Below are positions 38,796 to 48,178 of a DNA stretch of 64,000 nt, one piece after another. Numbering within the stretch: position 1 is the stretch's first letter; each line of letters begins with the position of its first letter. The stretch covers positions 868,001 to 932,000 of the forward strand of contig NZ_MWFK01000001.1 in the NCBI RefSeq assembly GCF_002078175.1. Reading direction: 5' to 3'. A model generated the notes under the pieces. That model was not told where the DNA came from, ran no database searches, and saw only the letters and a list, made by a program, of their open reading frames with translations. The translations under genes were made by a program, and so were the position numbers. This DNA is from Streptomyces sp. M41(2017) (GTDB taxonomy: Bacteria; Actinomycetota; Actinomycetes; Streptomycetales; Streptomycetaceae).

Positions 38796-40715
38796 TCAGT
38801 TCCCGTAGAGCGCCTCGATGTCGGCCGCGTACGCAGATGTCACCGCGTGCCGCTTCACCTTCAGGGACGGCGTGAGCAAGCCGTTGTCCTCGGTGAACTC
38901 CCCCTCCACCAGGGCGAAGGCGCGGATCGACTCGGCGCGGGAGACGGCGGCGTTGGCGTGGTCCACCGCCTTCTGGACGTCGGCCCGCATCCGGGGGTCG
39001 GCCACGAGGTCCGCGAGCGGGGTGTCCGCGGGGAGTCCGCGGACACCGAGCCAGTGCGCGACGGCCTCCGGGTCGAGGGTGACGAGGGCCGCGACGAACG
39101 GCCGGTTGTCGCCGACGACGAGGCACTGGCCGACGGGGGCACGGCTGCGCAGCCGGTCCTCCAGCACGGCGGGAGACACGTTCTTGCCGCCCGTGGTGAT
39201 GAGGATGTCCTTCTTGCGGCCGGTGATGGTCAGGTATCCGTCCTGGTCCAGGGCGCCGAGGTCGCCGGTGGCGAACCAGTCGTCGGTCAGGGCGGCGTCG
39301 GTGGCCGCCGGGTTGTTCCAGTAGGCGCCGAAGACCACTCCGCCCTTGATGAGCACCTCGCCGTCGTCGGCGATCCGGACGGTGGTGCCCGGGACCGGCA
39401 GCCCGACCGTGCCGGGGCGCGGGCCGAGCGGCGGGACGACGGTGGCGGCGGCAGTCGTCTCGGTGAGGCCGTAGCCCTCGTAGACGAGGATTCCGGCGGC
39501 GTAGAAGAACAGGTTGAGGTCCCGGTCGAGCGGGGAGCCGCCGCTGATGGCGTAGTGCGCGCGGCCGCCGATCTCCTTGCGGACACGGCGGTAGACCAGC
39601 AGGTCGTAGAGCGCCCAGGCGGCGTAGAGGCCGATGCCGGGGCCCTTGCCGGTGCCGAGGAACTTGTTCAGGTACGCCGCTCCGAAGCGCACGGCCACCC
39701 GGTCGGCGCGGTCGAAGGAGGCGGCGCGGCCCATCTTCTCGGCGGTGGCACGGCCGGTGGCGTGGATCTTCTCGAAGAGGTACGGCACGCCGACCAGGAA
39801 GGTGGGCCGGAACTCCTTGAGCGCGGGCCGGAGTTCGTCGGGCTTGATGCTGGGGCAGTGGCCCACCTCGATGCGGGCCATCAGGCAGGCGATCTGCAGG
39901 CTGCGGCCCATGATGTGGGCGAGCGGCAGGAAGAGGAGCGTGGACGCGGTCTGTCCGGTGACCTCCTTGAAGAGGGGGTGCAGCAGCTCGACGGTGTTGG
40001 CGGCCTCGGCGTGCAGGTTGGCGTGGGTGAGGACGCAGCCCTTGGGCCGGCCGGTGGTCCCGGAGGTGTAGCAGATCGTCGCGACCGTGTCGGGGGTGAG
40101 CGCGGCCCGGCGTTTGACGACCTCCTCGTCGGTGATGTCCCGTCCCAGGGAGGCGAGTTCACCGAGGGCGTCGGCGTCGAGCTGCCAGACGCGCGGCGGT
40201 TCGGGGTGACCGGCGGTGCCGGTGGTCACGGTGTCCGCGTTGCCGGGGGTCTCGACGATCACGAAGCGGGCGCCGGAGTCCCGGACGATCCACTCCACCT
40301 GCTCGGCGGAGGAGGTCGCGTAGACGGGGACGGTCTGGCCTCCGGCCGCCCAGATCGCGAAGTCCAGGACCGTCCACTCGTAGCGGGTACGGGACATCAC
40401 GGCGACCCGGCCGCCCGGTTCGAGGCCGGCGGCGATCAACCCCTTGGCCGTGTCGGTGACTTCACGGGCGAAGGCGGCGGCGGTCACCGGGGACCACGCG
40501 CCGGCTTCGGGGCGGCGCAGGACGATCGCGCCGGGGGCCTCGGCCGCGTTGGTGAATGGCAGGTCGGCCGTGCTCCCGGTGGTGGGAGCCGGTGCCAGAC
40601 GGGCGGTACGTGCCTCGCGGACCGTACCGCTCTCGTCCCTGACCAGCTCCACCCGACTCGTGCTCGGCAGGCCCGCACGCCGCTTCGCCCGCTTCAGATC
40701 CTTGCGTACGCCCAT
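38796..40715 (-). CDS. long-chain fatty acid-CoA ligase (AMP-binding)
   Basis: 639 aa from ATG 40715; a GTG one codon upstream is also possible. The ANL-superfamily motifs are present in order: P-loop CYTSGTTGRPKGCVLTHANL, PLAHIMGRSLQ, GYGLTETTAAATVVP, the acidic W/YFATGDLGALDQDGYLTITG, GRKKDILITTGGKNVSPAVL, and the C-terminal catalytic Lys region (LTPSLKVKRHAV). The length fits the FAA1-type long-chain ligases. It activates fatty acids to acyl-AMP and then acyl-CoA in the cytoplasm or at the inner membrane. It is monocistronic, with 109 nt to the VWA lipoprotein on the same strand. Confidence 0.9.
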   Translation of the reverse strand: MGVRKDLKRAKRRAGLPSTSRVELVRDESGTVREARTARLAPAPTTGSTADLPFTNAAEAPGAIVLRRPEAGAWSPVTAAAFAREVTDTAKGLIAAGLEPGGRVAVMSRTRYEWTVLDFAIWAAGGQTVPVYATSSAEQVEWIVRDSGARFVIVETPGNADTVTTGTAGHPEPPRVWQLDADALGELASLGRDITDEEVVKRRAALTPDTVATICYTSGTTGRPKGCVLTHANLHAEAANTVELLHPLFKEVTGQTASTLLFLPLAHIMGRSLQIACLMARIEVGHCPSIKPDELRPALKEFRPTFLVGVPYLFEKIHATGRATAEKMGRAASFDRADRVAVRFGAAYLNKFLGTGKGPGIGLYAAWALYDLLVYRRVRKEIGGRAHYAISGGSPLDRDLNLFFYAAGILVYEGYGLTETTAAATVVPPLGPRPGTVGLPVPGTTVRIADDGEVLIKGGVVFGAYWNNPAATDAALTDDWFATGDLGALDQDGYLTITGRKKDILITTGGKNVSPAVLEDRLRSRAPVGQCLVVGDNRPFVAALVTLDPEAVAHWLGVRGLPADTPLADLVADPRMRADVQKAVDHANAAVSRAESIRAFALVEGEFTEDNGLLTPSLKVKRHAVTSAYAADIEALYGN

Positions 40716-40824
40716 CACGGCTCCCGGTCGCAGGGTCCTTACTCCCGGGTCAACTTACTCGTGCGTAACAGAAATTCAATGGGTCGCGCACGATCGGTTC
40801 CCGCCCGGGGTTCCCGGGTGGGGG

Positions 40825-42441
40825 CTACCGGAGGCAGTCCGGGTCGCAGACGTTCAGGTCGTCGGCCCGGCCGATGGCGGTGGCGAGGGCCTCGACGTCC
40901 TTGTCGTCGGTGGCGCGCGCCAGATCGCGGGCGCGGGAGGCCAGTTCACCGAGCGGGCGTCCGCCGGGCAGGGCGCTCCAGCGCGCGTCCCCCGAGCGGA
41001 GGGCGTCGGCGAAGTAGGCGGCCACGGCGGTGATCTGGAAGGCGGGCGGGGCGGCCCAGACGTCGGCGCGGAGCGAGCCGGTCCCCAGCCGGCCGGAGTT
41101 CTCGTGCGGCGTGCGGCTGTCGGGGTCGAGCCAGCGGACGGTCGCGGTGGCGAGCCGGCCGGAGGCGCCGGGGCGGGTGCGGACGGCGTAGAGCGCGGTG
41201 ACGGTGTGGCCGGGGCCGACCTCGCCGCCGTCCACCCGGTCGTCGCGGAAGTCGTCGTCGGCGACCTTGCGGTTGTCGTAGCCGATCAGGCGGAACTGCT
41301 CGACCGTCTCGGGGTCGAAGGCGACCTGTGCCTTGGCGTCGCGGGCCGTGAGGTCGATGTTCTGCGGAAGCTGGTCGCAGAAGACGGTGTAGGCGTCGTC
41401 GCGGCTGGAGACGTAGGTCGTGTGGCCGTCGCCCTTGTCGGCGAGGCGTTCCATGAGGGCGTCGCCGTATTCGCTGCCGACCCCGACGCCGAAGAGGGTG
41501 ATGCCGTGCTCGCGGCGGGCGGAGGAGATCCGTTCGAGGATGCTGTCGGCGTCGGTGTCGCCGGTGTTGGCGAGGGCGTCGGAGACGAGGACGACGCGGT
41601 TGGTGGCGCCCTCGCGCAGGCCGTCGACGGCGGTCGCGTAGCCGGTGCGCACGCCCGCCCCGAGGTTGGTCGAGTCGGTCGGTTCCAGGCGGTCGATCGC
41701 CTTGTGGACGCGGTCGCGGTGGTCGCCGAGCCGGGTCATCGGCAGGACGGTCTCGGCCTCGTCGCTGAAGGTGACCAGGGCGACCGAGTCGTCGTCGCGC
41801 AGCCGGTCGGTCATCACGTCGAGGGACGCGCGGGCCAGGTCGAGGCGGCCGGGTTCGGACATGGAGCCCGAGATGTCGATGACGAAGGTGAGGGCGGCGG
41901 GCGGGCGGTGGCTCTCGGTCTCGGCGGCCCGGGTGGCGAGGCCCACGCGGACGAGGGACCAGCGTGCGTCGTCGGTGCGGGCTCCGTCGACGGTGACGGA
42001 GAAGCCGTCGCCCTCGGGGCGTTCGTAGTCCTGGCGGAAGCTGTTGACGAACTCCTCGGGGCGGATCGTGGACGGGTCCGGGGCGCGGCCGTTCGCGAGG
42101 GAGCGGCGGGCGTAGCCGTACGACGCGGTGTCGACGTCGAGGGCGAAGGTGGAGAGGTAGTCGGCCGAGGGGGTGGCGTCGGGGGCGTCCGACTGTTCGC
42201 CCTCCTGGTCGCGTTCGGCGCTCCCGCCGGTCGGCCGACCGGGGAGCGGGATGGTGTGGCGGGAGGCCTTGCTGCCGTCGGAGGAGTTGTCGCCGCCGCC
42301 CGCGCCGCACCCGCTGAGCAGGACGGCGCCTGCGGCGGCGAGGGCGAGCAGCGGGACACCCGAGCGTCGGCGGCCCGCCCTCCGGGCGCCACCCGTCCCG
42401 CTGCCTCCGCCGTCCGCCGTGCGTATGTGGTTCTTCCCCAT
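40825..42441 (-). CDS. von Willebrand factor type A domain lipoprotein
   Basis: 538 aa. The signal peptide ends with lipobox VLLSGC, so the protein is lipid-anchored outside the membrane. A YfbK-type N-terminal domain (ADYLSTFALDVDTASYGYAR, RPEEFVNSFRQDYE) precedes the VWA domain with the MIDAS motif TFVIDISGSM and later Thr/Asp residues (SDALANTGDTDADS). The C-terminal DUF3520-like part has VALATFSD-style strands and ends NVCDPDCLR. Such proteins bind metal and protein partners at the surface. A bacterial role is unknown; in Streptomyces they are widely conserved. No adhesin repeats are present. It is transcribed alone, toward the fatty acid ligase. Confidence 0.85.
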   Translation of the reverse strand: MGKNHIRTADGGGSGTGGARRAGRRRSGVPLLALAAAGAVLLSGCGAGGGDNSSDGSKASRHTIPLPGRPTGGSAERDQEGEQSDAPDATPSADYLSTFALDVDTASYGYARRSLANGRAPDPSTIRPEEFVNSFRQDYERPEGDGFSVTVDGARTDDARWSLVRVGLATRAAETESHRPPAALTFVIDISGSMSEPGRLDLARASLDVMTDRLRDDDSVALVTFSDEAETVLPMTRLGDHRDRVHKAIDRLEPTDSTNLGAGVRTGYATAVDGLREGATNRVVLVSDALANTGDTDADSILERISSARREHGITLFGVGVGSEYGDALMERLADKGDGHTTYVSSRDDAYTVFCDQLPQNIDLTARDAKAQVAFDPETVEQFRLIGYDNRKVADDDFRDDRVDGGEVGPGHTVTALYAVRTRPGASGRLATATVRWLDPDSRTPHENSGRLGTGSLRADVWAAPPAFQITAVAAYFADALRSGDARWSALPGGRPLGELASRARDLARATDDKDVEALATAIGRADDLNVCDPDCLR

Positions 42442-42600
42442 CCGTGCCCCCTCGGTCGTACGGCCCTGGTGTGGCCCGACGTGTGTGACTGTGACGCCGG
42501 AGGGGGCCCGGACGAGCGCTCAGGAGCGTTGCGGAAGCGTCTCGAACCGGCCACGGCGGCGGGGGTTCGAGACCGGTGGGTGATCTTCCGGAGACCTGGG

Positions 42601-42646
42601 GGTGTCGTCTGCCGCCGCCGGGTCCGGCCCGGCGGCGGCGGACACC
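42601..42646 (-). terminator. terminator of the ABC permease gene
   Basis: Perfect 12-bp stem GCCGCCGCCGGG/CCCGGCGGCGGC with a 5-nt loop, flanked by GGTGTC/GACACC that can extend the helix, just beyond the stop at 42651. Confidence 0.8.
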
Positions 42647-42650
42647 GCCG

Positions 42651-43514
42651 CTACGACACGATGTCCTTGTGCCGGAAGCCGCGGAAGGCCAGCGCGAACA
42701 GGACGAGCGCGTACGTCACCGAGATGGCCGTGCCCTGGATCATGCCGCCCCACTCCGGGGTGGGCTGGACGGCGTCGGCCCAGGCGAACTGCCAGTGCGC
42801 GGGGAGGAAGTCGCGCCAGTGGCCGAGGGCGGTGACCGCGTCCAGGACGTTGCCCACGATGGTCAGGCCGACCGCGCCGCCGACCGCGCCGAGCGGGGCG
42901 TCGGTCTTCGTCGACAGCCAGAACGCGAGCCCCGCGGTGACCAGTTGGGACACGAAGACGTACGCGATGACGACGAGCAGGCGCTGGGTGGCCACGCCCG
43001 GGGAGAGCGCGCCGCCGGTCGGGATCTCCAGCGGTCCCCAGCCGTACGCGGCGGTGCCGACGGCGAGGGCGACGACCGGCAGCAGGATCATCGCGGCGAG
43101 GCTGAGGCCGAGCGCCACGGTGAGCTTGGACCACAGCAGGCGCGTTCTCGGCACGGGGGCCGCCAGCAGATAGCGCAGGGAGGACCAGCTCGCCTCCGAG
43201 GCGATGGTGTCGCCGCAGAACAGGGCGACCGGGATCACCAGGAGGAAACCGGCGGAGACGAACAGGTTCACCGCGGCGAAGTTGGCGCCGGACGCGGTGG
43301 CCGTGTCCATCAGGGTGACCTGGCCGTTGCGCCCGCCGGGCTCGCCGCCGATCGCGAACGCCGCGACGAGGACGAAGGGCAGCAGCGCGAGGATCGCGCC
43401 CATCACCAGGGTGCGGCGGCGCTTGAGCTGGCGGAGCAGTTCCACGCGCAGCGGCAGGGTGCGGCGCGCCCGGTACCCGTCCGCCGTCTCGGTGCGCTCG
43501 ACGAGCGTGCTCAT
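42651..43514 (-). CDS. ABC-2 type transporter permease
   Basis: 287 aa with six hydrophobic helices (TLVMGAILALLPFVLVAAFA, LFVSAGFLLVIPVALFCGDT, LSLAAMILLPVVALAVGTAA, LVVIAYVFVSQLVTAGLAFW, AVGGAVGLTIVGNVLDAVTA, and a last one before FRHKDIVS). It lacks a fused ATPase. It follows the hydrolase-ABC fusion gene with a 4-nt overlap, so the fusion's ATPase domain is its obvious motor. Substrate unknown. No lantibiotic or drug biosynthesis genes are nearby. Confidence 0.88.
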   Translation of the reverse strand: MSTLVERTETADGYRARRTLPLRVELLRQLKRRRTLVMGAILALLPFVLVAAFAIGGEPGGRNGQVTLMDTATASGANFAAVNLFVSAGFLLVIPVALFCGDTIASEASWSSLRYLLAAPVPRTRLLWSKLTVALGLSLAAMILLPVVALAVGTAAYGWGPLEIPTGGALSPGVATQRLLVVIAYVFVSQLVTAGLAFWLSTKTDAPLGAVGGAVGLTIVGNVLDAVTALGHWRDFLPAHWQFAWADAVQPTPEWGGMIQGTAISVTYALVLFALAFRGFRHKDIVS

Positions 43515-46195
43515 GCGGAGCCTCCGATCAGGGTGAGGAACGCGTCTTCCAGGCGGCGGTGGGGTCCCACCGACGCCACCGGCACGTCGAGGCGCACGAG
43601 TTCGGCGACGAGCCGCTGCGCGCTGCCGTCGGCGCCGAGGCGGACGAGCAGTCCGTCCTCGGTGGCGAGGGCCGACACGACGCCCGGGAGGGCGCCGACC
43701 TTCTCGACGACGGGTGCGTCGACGGGTGCCGCGGTGCCGACGAGCAAGGTGTCGCCGGAGCCGATGATCTCCGCGACCGGGCCCGCCTGGACGAGCCGGC
43801 CGCGGTCCATGACCACCAGGTGGGTGCAGGACTGCTCGACCTCGGCGAGGAGGTGGCTGGACACGATGACGGTGCGGCCCGCGGAGGCGTACCGCATCAT
43901 CACCCCGCGCATCTCGCGGATCTGCGGCGGGTCGAGGCCGTTGGTCGGTTCGTCGAGGATCAGCAGGTCCGGCAGGCCGAGCATGGCCTGCGCGATGGCG
44001 AGGCGCTGGCGCATGCCCTGGGAGTAGGTGCGCACGGCGCGGGCCAGCGCGTCGCCGAGACCGGCGATCTCCAGGGCCTCTTCGAGGTGGGCGTCCTCGG
44101 GGGGCCGGCCGGTGGCCTGCCAGTACAGCTCCAGGTTCTCCCGGCCGGACAGGTGCGGGAGGAATCCGGCGCCCTCGACGAACGCGCCGACCCGGGAGAG
44201 GACGGGGGCGCCGGGGCGGATGGCGTGCCCGAAGACGCGGATCTCGCCGTCGTCGGGCTTGATGAGGCCCATCAGCATGCGCAGGGTGGTCGTCTTGCCC
44301 GCGCCGTTCGGCCCGAGCAGGCCGAGGACCTGGCCCTTCTCCACCCGGAACGACAGGTCGCGCACCGCGTACCGGTCGGCCGACCTGGCGTACCGCTTGC
44401 TGAGGTCGGTGATCTGGAGCGGGACCTCGGCGAGCGCGGGGTCGGGCGCCGGGGCGGTGGTGCGGCGGCGGCCGGTGACCAGCAGGGCCAGCGCGGCGAG
44501 CGCGCCGGCGACCGGCAGCCACCACACCCACGAGGGGAGCGGCGCGGCGGCGGTGGTCACGCCGGGTGCCGTCGGCACCTGGAGCGGGCCGCCGAGCGAC
44601 ACGGTGTACGTGGCGGGGGCCACCGGGGAGGCATAGCCGAGGTCCGTGGAGGCGAGGACGAGGCGGAGCCGGTGGCCCTTCTGCACCTCGTGGTCGACGG
44701 CGGGGAGGGTGAGGCGGACGTCCTTGCCGGACTTCGCGCCCTCCACGCGCACGGGGGTGACGAGTTGGGAGGGCAGCACCTGACGCCTGCCGTCCGGGCC
44801 GACGTCGTAGACCTTGCCGAAGAGGACGGCGTCGTCGCTGCTCGCCTTCACGTGCACCGTGACCGTGGGCGAGCCGGTGACGCGCAGGTCGTCCCGGAAG
44901 GGCGCGGACTGGAAGTGGGCGTACTGGCCGGGGAAGTCGATGCCGATGCCGACGCCGAGGGAGGAGAGCTGGGTGAGGCCTCCCGAGTCGCCGAGCCCGG
45001 GCAGGGCGGAGATGGCGGGCGGGCTGGCGCCTGCCGGGTTCTGGAAGGTCTGCTCCCGGCCGGTCAGTGCGACGGTGCGGCGGCCGCTCTCCAGCCCGGG
45101 GTAGCGGTCGGCGCTCGCGCCGCGGAGCAGGGCGGCGCCGTCGGTGGAGTCGATGCCCCCGGTGCGGGTGACACGGAAGGCGGGGCCGGTGTCGGCGCCC
45201 TTGTCGTCCTTCAGGTAGCGGTCGAACCAGGAGGCGGCGCGGGAGCTGACGCGGTCCGCCTCCATGTCGCCGCCGTCGTGTCCGCCGGAGATCCAGTCGA
45301 CCTTCACGGGTGCGCGGTTGGCGCGGAGCGCCTTCTCCATCGCGTCGGCCTGGCCGAGCGGGAAGAGGGAGTCCGTCTGGCCCTGCGCGATGAGGGTGGG
45401 CACCTTGATGCGGGAGGCGACGGCCTCGGGGCTGCGCTCCTGGAGGAGCTTCTCCGCCGCCGCGTCCGGCTTTCCGGACTCCGCGACCCGGTTGTACATC
45501 GCGCACAGCTCGGCCTCGAACCGCTCGCAGCCGCCGCCGGAGTTGATGAAGAGGCCGGCCCAGACCTTCTTGAACACGCCGTTCGGGAAGAGGGCGTCGG
45601 CGAGGTTCCAGTACGTGATGGACGGGGCGATGGCGTCGACGCGCGGGTCGTGCGCGGCGGTCAGCAGGGAGACGGCCCCGCCGTAGGAGGCGCCGGCCAT
45701 GCCCACGCGCGGGTCGCCGGCCTTGTCGAGCCGGACCTCGGGGCGCTTGGCCAGCCAGTCGATGAGCCGGGAGGCGTCGGCGACCTCGCCCCGCGCGTCG
45801 TTCAGTCCGATCCTGCCGTTGGACCGGCCGAAGCCGCGGGCCGACCAGGTCAGCACCGCGTACCCGTCGCGGGCGAGCTTCTCGGCCTCGCCGCGGACGT
45901 CCGCCTTGCTGCCGCCGAAGCCGTGGGCGAGGAGGACGGCGGGGCGGCGCTGTGCGGACGGGCCGGTGGTGAAGTACGAGGTGTCGATCCGCACGCCGCC
46001 GCCCATGGACATCATCCGGTCGCTGCGGTGCACGCCCTGCGGGTCGTCGGAGGCGACGGCCGTCCAGGTGCCCGCGCCGGCGAGCACGACGAGGGCCGCG
46101 GCGGCGGCCGCCCACCTCCAGCGGGCGCGCGCGTCCGTCCGGGCGGGCAGGCGTCCCCGGCGCGGCAGACGCGGCCGGGGCAGTCGAAGATCCAT
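43511..46195 (-). CDS. fusion of secreted X-Pro/CocE-type hydrolase and ABC transporter ATPase
   Basis: 894 aa with two unrelated halves. After a membrane helix (about 28-48) comes an alpha/beta-hydrolase of the S15/CocE class: HGFGG oxyanion region, nucleophile S170 in GMAGASYGGAVS, and a His in ISGGHDGGD. An X-Pro-type C-terminal beta domain follows (RHLRLVLASTDLGYASPVAP-like). A second helix at about 552-573 (PLPSWVWWLPVAGALAALAL) precedes a cytoplasmic ABC ATPase: Walker A GPNGAGKTT, signature YSQGMRQRL, Walker B LLILDEPTNGLDPPQ. The two helices would place the hydrolase outside and the ATPase inside. The permease gene follows with 4-nt overlap. Coupling peptide cleavage to export or import is inference. 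Confidence 0.88.
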   Translation of the reverse strand: MDLRLPRPRLPRRGRLPARTDARARWRWAAAAAALVVLAGAGTWTAVASDDPQGVHRSDRMMSMGGGVRIDTSYFTTGPSAQRRPAVLLAHGFGGSKADVRGEAEKLARDGYAVLTWSARGFGRSNGRIGLNDARGEVADASRLIDWLAKRPEVRLDKAGDPRVGMAGASYGGAVSLLTAAHDPRVDAIAPSITYWNLADALFPNGVFKKVWAGLFINSGGGCERFEAELCAMYNRVAESGKPDAAAEKLLQERSPEAVASRIKVPTLIAQGQTDSLFPLGQADAMEKALRANRAPVKVDWISGGHDGGDMEADRVSSRAASWFDRYLKDDKGADTGPAFRVTRTGGIDSTDGAALLRGASADRYPGLESGRRTVALTGREQTFQNPAGASPPAISALPGLGDSGGLTQLSSLGVGIGIDFPGQYAHFQSAPFRDDLRVTGSPTVTVHVKASSDDAVLFGKVYDVGPDGRRQVLPSQLVTPVRVEGAKSGKDVRLTLPAVDHEVQKGHRLRLVLASTDLGYASPVAPATYTVSLGGPLQVPTAPGVTTAAAPLPSWVWWLPVAGALAALALLVTGRRRTTAPAPDPALAEVPLQITDLSKRYARSADRYAVRDLSFRVEKGQVLGLLGPNGAGKTTTLRMLMGLIKPDDGEIRVFGHAIRPGAPVLSRVGAFVEGAGFLPHLSGRENLELYWQATGRPPEDAHLEEALEIAGLGDALARAVRTYSQGMRQRLAIAQAMLGLPDLLILDEPTNGLDPPQIREMRGVMMRYASAGRTVIVSSHLLAEVEQSCTHLVVMDRGRLVQAGPVAEIIGSGDTLLVGTAAPVDAPVVEKVGALPGVVSALATEDGLLVRLGADGSAQRLVAELVRLDVPVASVGPHRRLEDAFLTLIGGSA

Positions 46196-46311
46196 GCCTC
46201 AACGGTACGGGTGCCCACGGACATCCGGGGCAGCCGCCCGGCTGAACCCGGGCCCCTCCCACGGGAGTACGGTACGGCCCCCGCGTACCGCGTCCGTGGT
46301 ACGAACGGGCC

Positions 46312-46722
46312 ATGGACCTGCGTCGCGCCACCACCGTGCCGGAACTGACCGCCGCCGAGTACCTCTTCGACAACCCCGTGCGTCCCGAGTGGGCACGGCG
46401 GTTCCTGGAGACCCAGGGGCACCACCTGTTCCTGGCCTACGAGGGTGACGATCCCGTCGGCTTCGTCAGCGGCGTCGAGACGGTCCACCCGGACAAGGGC
46501 ACCGAGATGTTCCTGTACGAACTGGCGGTGGCGGAGCCGTTCCGGCGGCGCGGGATCGGACGGGCGCTGGTCCGTGAACTCGCCTCCCTGGCACGGGAAC
46601 GCGGCTGCTACGGGATGTGGGTGGGCGTGGACACCGGGAACGACGTCGCCCTTGCCGTGTACCGCAGTGCGGACGGCAAGGACGACGGGACGTGCACGGT
46701 GGTGACGTGGGACTTCGGCTGA
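46312..46722 (+). CDS. GNAT family N-acetyltransferase (AAC(3)-I-like)
   Basis: 136 aa single GNAT domain. Motif A, the acetyl-CoA pyrophosphate loop, is RRRGIGRALVRELA; the following strand has GMWVGVDTGNDVALAVYRSA. The length and the order LFLAYEGDDPVGFVSGVETV resemble the AAC(3)-I aminoglycoside acetyltransferase group, but streptomycetes carry many such proteins with unrelated amines as substrates, so resistance should not be assumed. It is divergent from the hydrolase-ABC gene (116 nt between starts) and converges on the APC permease. Confidence 0.85.
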   Translation: MDLRRATTVPELTAAEYLFDNPVRPEWARRFLETQGHHLFLAYEGDDPVGFVSGVETVHPDKGTEMFLYELAVAEPFRRRGIGRALVRELASLARERGCYGMWVGVDTGNDVALAVYRSADGKDDGTCTVVTWDFG

Positions 46723-46768
46723 GTCCCGAGGCCCGTCGCGTCGGTGGCGGGGCGGGCAGGGACGCCGG

Positions 46769-48178
46769 TCAGACCTGCTCGTCCTCCGGGATCGACACCA
46801 GCCAGCGGGTGTCGCGGCGCGGGCGCAGGTAGAAGGCCCAGTACAGGGTGGCGACCGCCGTGATGCCGCCGGTCCACAGCAGGTAGACCGTTTCCTGCTG
46901 GGTCAGGATGTAGGCGAGGACCGCGATCAGCAGGACCGGGACGGCGGGCCACAGGGGCATCCGCCAGGCGGGGGTGTGGCGGTGGTGGCCGCGCCGGGCG
47001 AGCAGCGCGGCGACCGCGACGAGCAGGTACATCGCCGTCACGGAGACGCCCGTCACGCCGTACAGCGTGTCCAGGTTGACGAAGCAGAGGGCCGCGCCGG
47101 GAACGCCGACCAGGAGGGTGGCGACCCAGGGGGAGCCGAAGCGGCCGAGCCGGGACAGGCCCTTGTTGACCGGGCCGGGCCACGCCTTGTCACGGGCCGA
47201 GGCGAACAGGACGCGGGAGTTCTGGATGACCATGACGATGCCGGCGTTGATGATGGCGAGGGCCACGCAGAGGCTGACGAAGGTGCCGACGGCGGAGTTG
47301 GACCAGGCCGTGACCATGGTGCTGATGTCGCCGCCGGTGAGGGCGGACAGGTCGGGGGCGCCCATGGTGATGGCGATCACCGGGACCAGGATGATGACGG
47401 TGGAGATGGCGAGCGTGGCGAGGACCGTGCGGGCGACGTTGCGGCGCGGGTTCTCCAGCTCCTCGGAGAGGTAGACCGCGGTCGAGAAGCCCTGGGTGAT
47501 GAACAGGGCGATGGCGAGTCCGGAGACGACGAGCATGGCCGTCACGGTGTCCGTGTGGCCGCCGGAGCCGGAGACCTGCAGGGAGACGAGGCTGCCGGCG
47601 CCGCGCTCGCTGTGCGCGAAGCCGAGGACGGCGACGACGCCCGCGGCGATGACTTCGAGGACCAGGAAGATGCCGGTGATCCAGGCGTTGGCGCGCAGGT
47701 CGAGCAGGCCCGCGAGGGTGGCCAGGAGCATCACCGCCGCGCCGGCGATCGAGGGGTTCAGATGCACGATGGGCGCCAGGTAGTCCGCGGTGCCCATGGC
47801 GATCACCGGCGGCACGATCATGACGACCAGCAGGGAGAGCACGAAGACCAGCCAGCCCGCGAGGCGTCCGGCCATCGTGGAGACCATGGCGTACTCGCCG
47901 CCGGCGCTGGGGATGAGGGTGCCCAGCTCCGAGTAGCAGAACGCCACGGCGATACAGAGCAGGGAGCCGATCGCGATGGTGAGCGCGGTGGCCGTGCCGA
48001 GGGACGAGAAGAGGTCGGGGACCACGACGAACAGCGTCGACGCGGGTGTCACGCACGAGAGCGTCAGCAGGGTGCCGCCGACGATGCCGATGGAGCGCTT
48101 GAGCTTGTGGGGGTTCCCGGTCGCCGTGGGCGCGGCGGCCGGGACGGCGGTCTCGACAGGGCGGAGCGTGTCGGTCAT
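46769..48178 (-). CDS. APC family amino acid/polyamine permease
   Basis: 469 aa from ATG 48178, a normal length for the APC superfamily, with about twelve membrane helices (SIGIVGGTLLTLSCVTPAST, ALTIAIGSLLCIAVAFCYSE, VFVLSLLVVMIVPPVIAMG and others). The consensus GGEYAMVSTMAGRLAGW after helix 2 is the APC signature. The C-terminus is short and charged (DTRWLVSIPEDEQV). It probably imports an amino acid or amine by proton or antiport coupling. It lies just downstream of the inositol operon in the same orientation but behind a strong terminator, with its own 370-nt upstream region, so it is likely independent. Confidence 0.88.
   Translation of the reverse strand: MTDTLRPVETAVPAAAPTATGNPHKLKRSIGIVGGTLLTLSCVTPASTLFVVVPDLFSSLGTATALTIAIGSLLCIAVAFCYSELGTLIPSAGGEYAMVSTMAGRLAGWLVFVLSLLVVMIVPPVIAMGTADYLAPIVHLNPSIAGAAVMLLATLAGLLDLRANAWITGIFLVLEVIAAGVVAVLGFAHSERGAGSLVSLQVSGSGGHTDTVTAMLVVSGLAIALFITQGFSTAVYLSEELENPRRNVARTVLATLAISTVIILVPVIAITMGAPDLSALTGGDISTMVTAWSNSAVGTFVSLCVALAIINAGIVMVIQNSRVLFASARDKAWPGPVNKGLSRLGRFGSPWVATLLVGVPGAALCFVNLDTLYGVTGVSVTAMYLLVAVAALLARRGHHRHTPAWRMPLWPAVPVLLIAVLAYILTQQETVYLLWTGGITAVATLYWAFYLRPRRDTRWLVSIPEDEQV

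Noticed and set aside
38508..41033. 841-codon plus-strand frame across the third rodlin and acyl-CoA ligase
   Set aside because: Runs antisense to the ligase and through the rodlin in another frame; no start signal or motif.
42651..46373. Single 1240-codon minus-strand frame joining permease and upstream region
   Set aside because: Only its 3' part, from ATG 43514, is the permease in frame. The upstream part is out of frame with the hydrolase-ABC gene, so there is no giant fusion with the permease.
46312..46722. Aminoglycoside resistance gene
   Set aside because: The GNAT fold resembles AAC(3)-I, but no substrate-specific residue can be confirmed and such proteins are common in streptomycetes.
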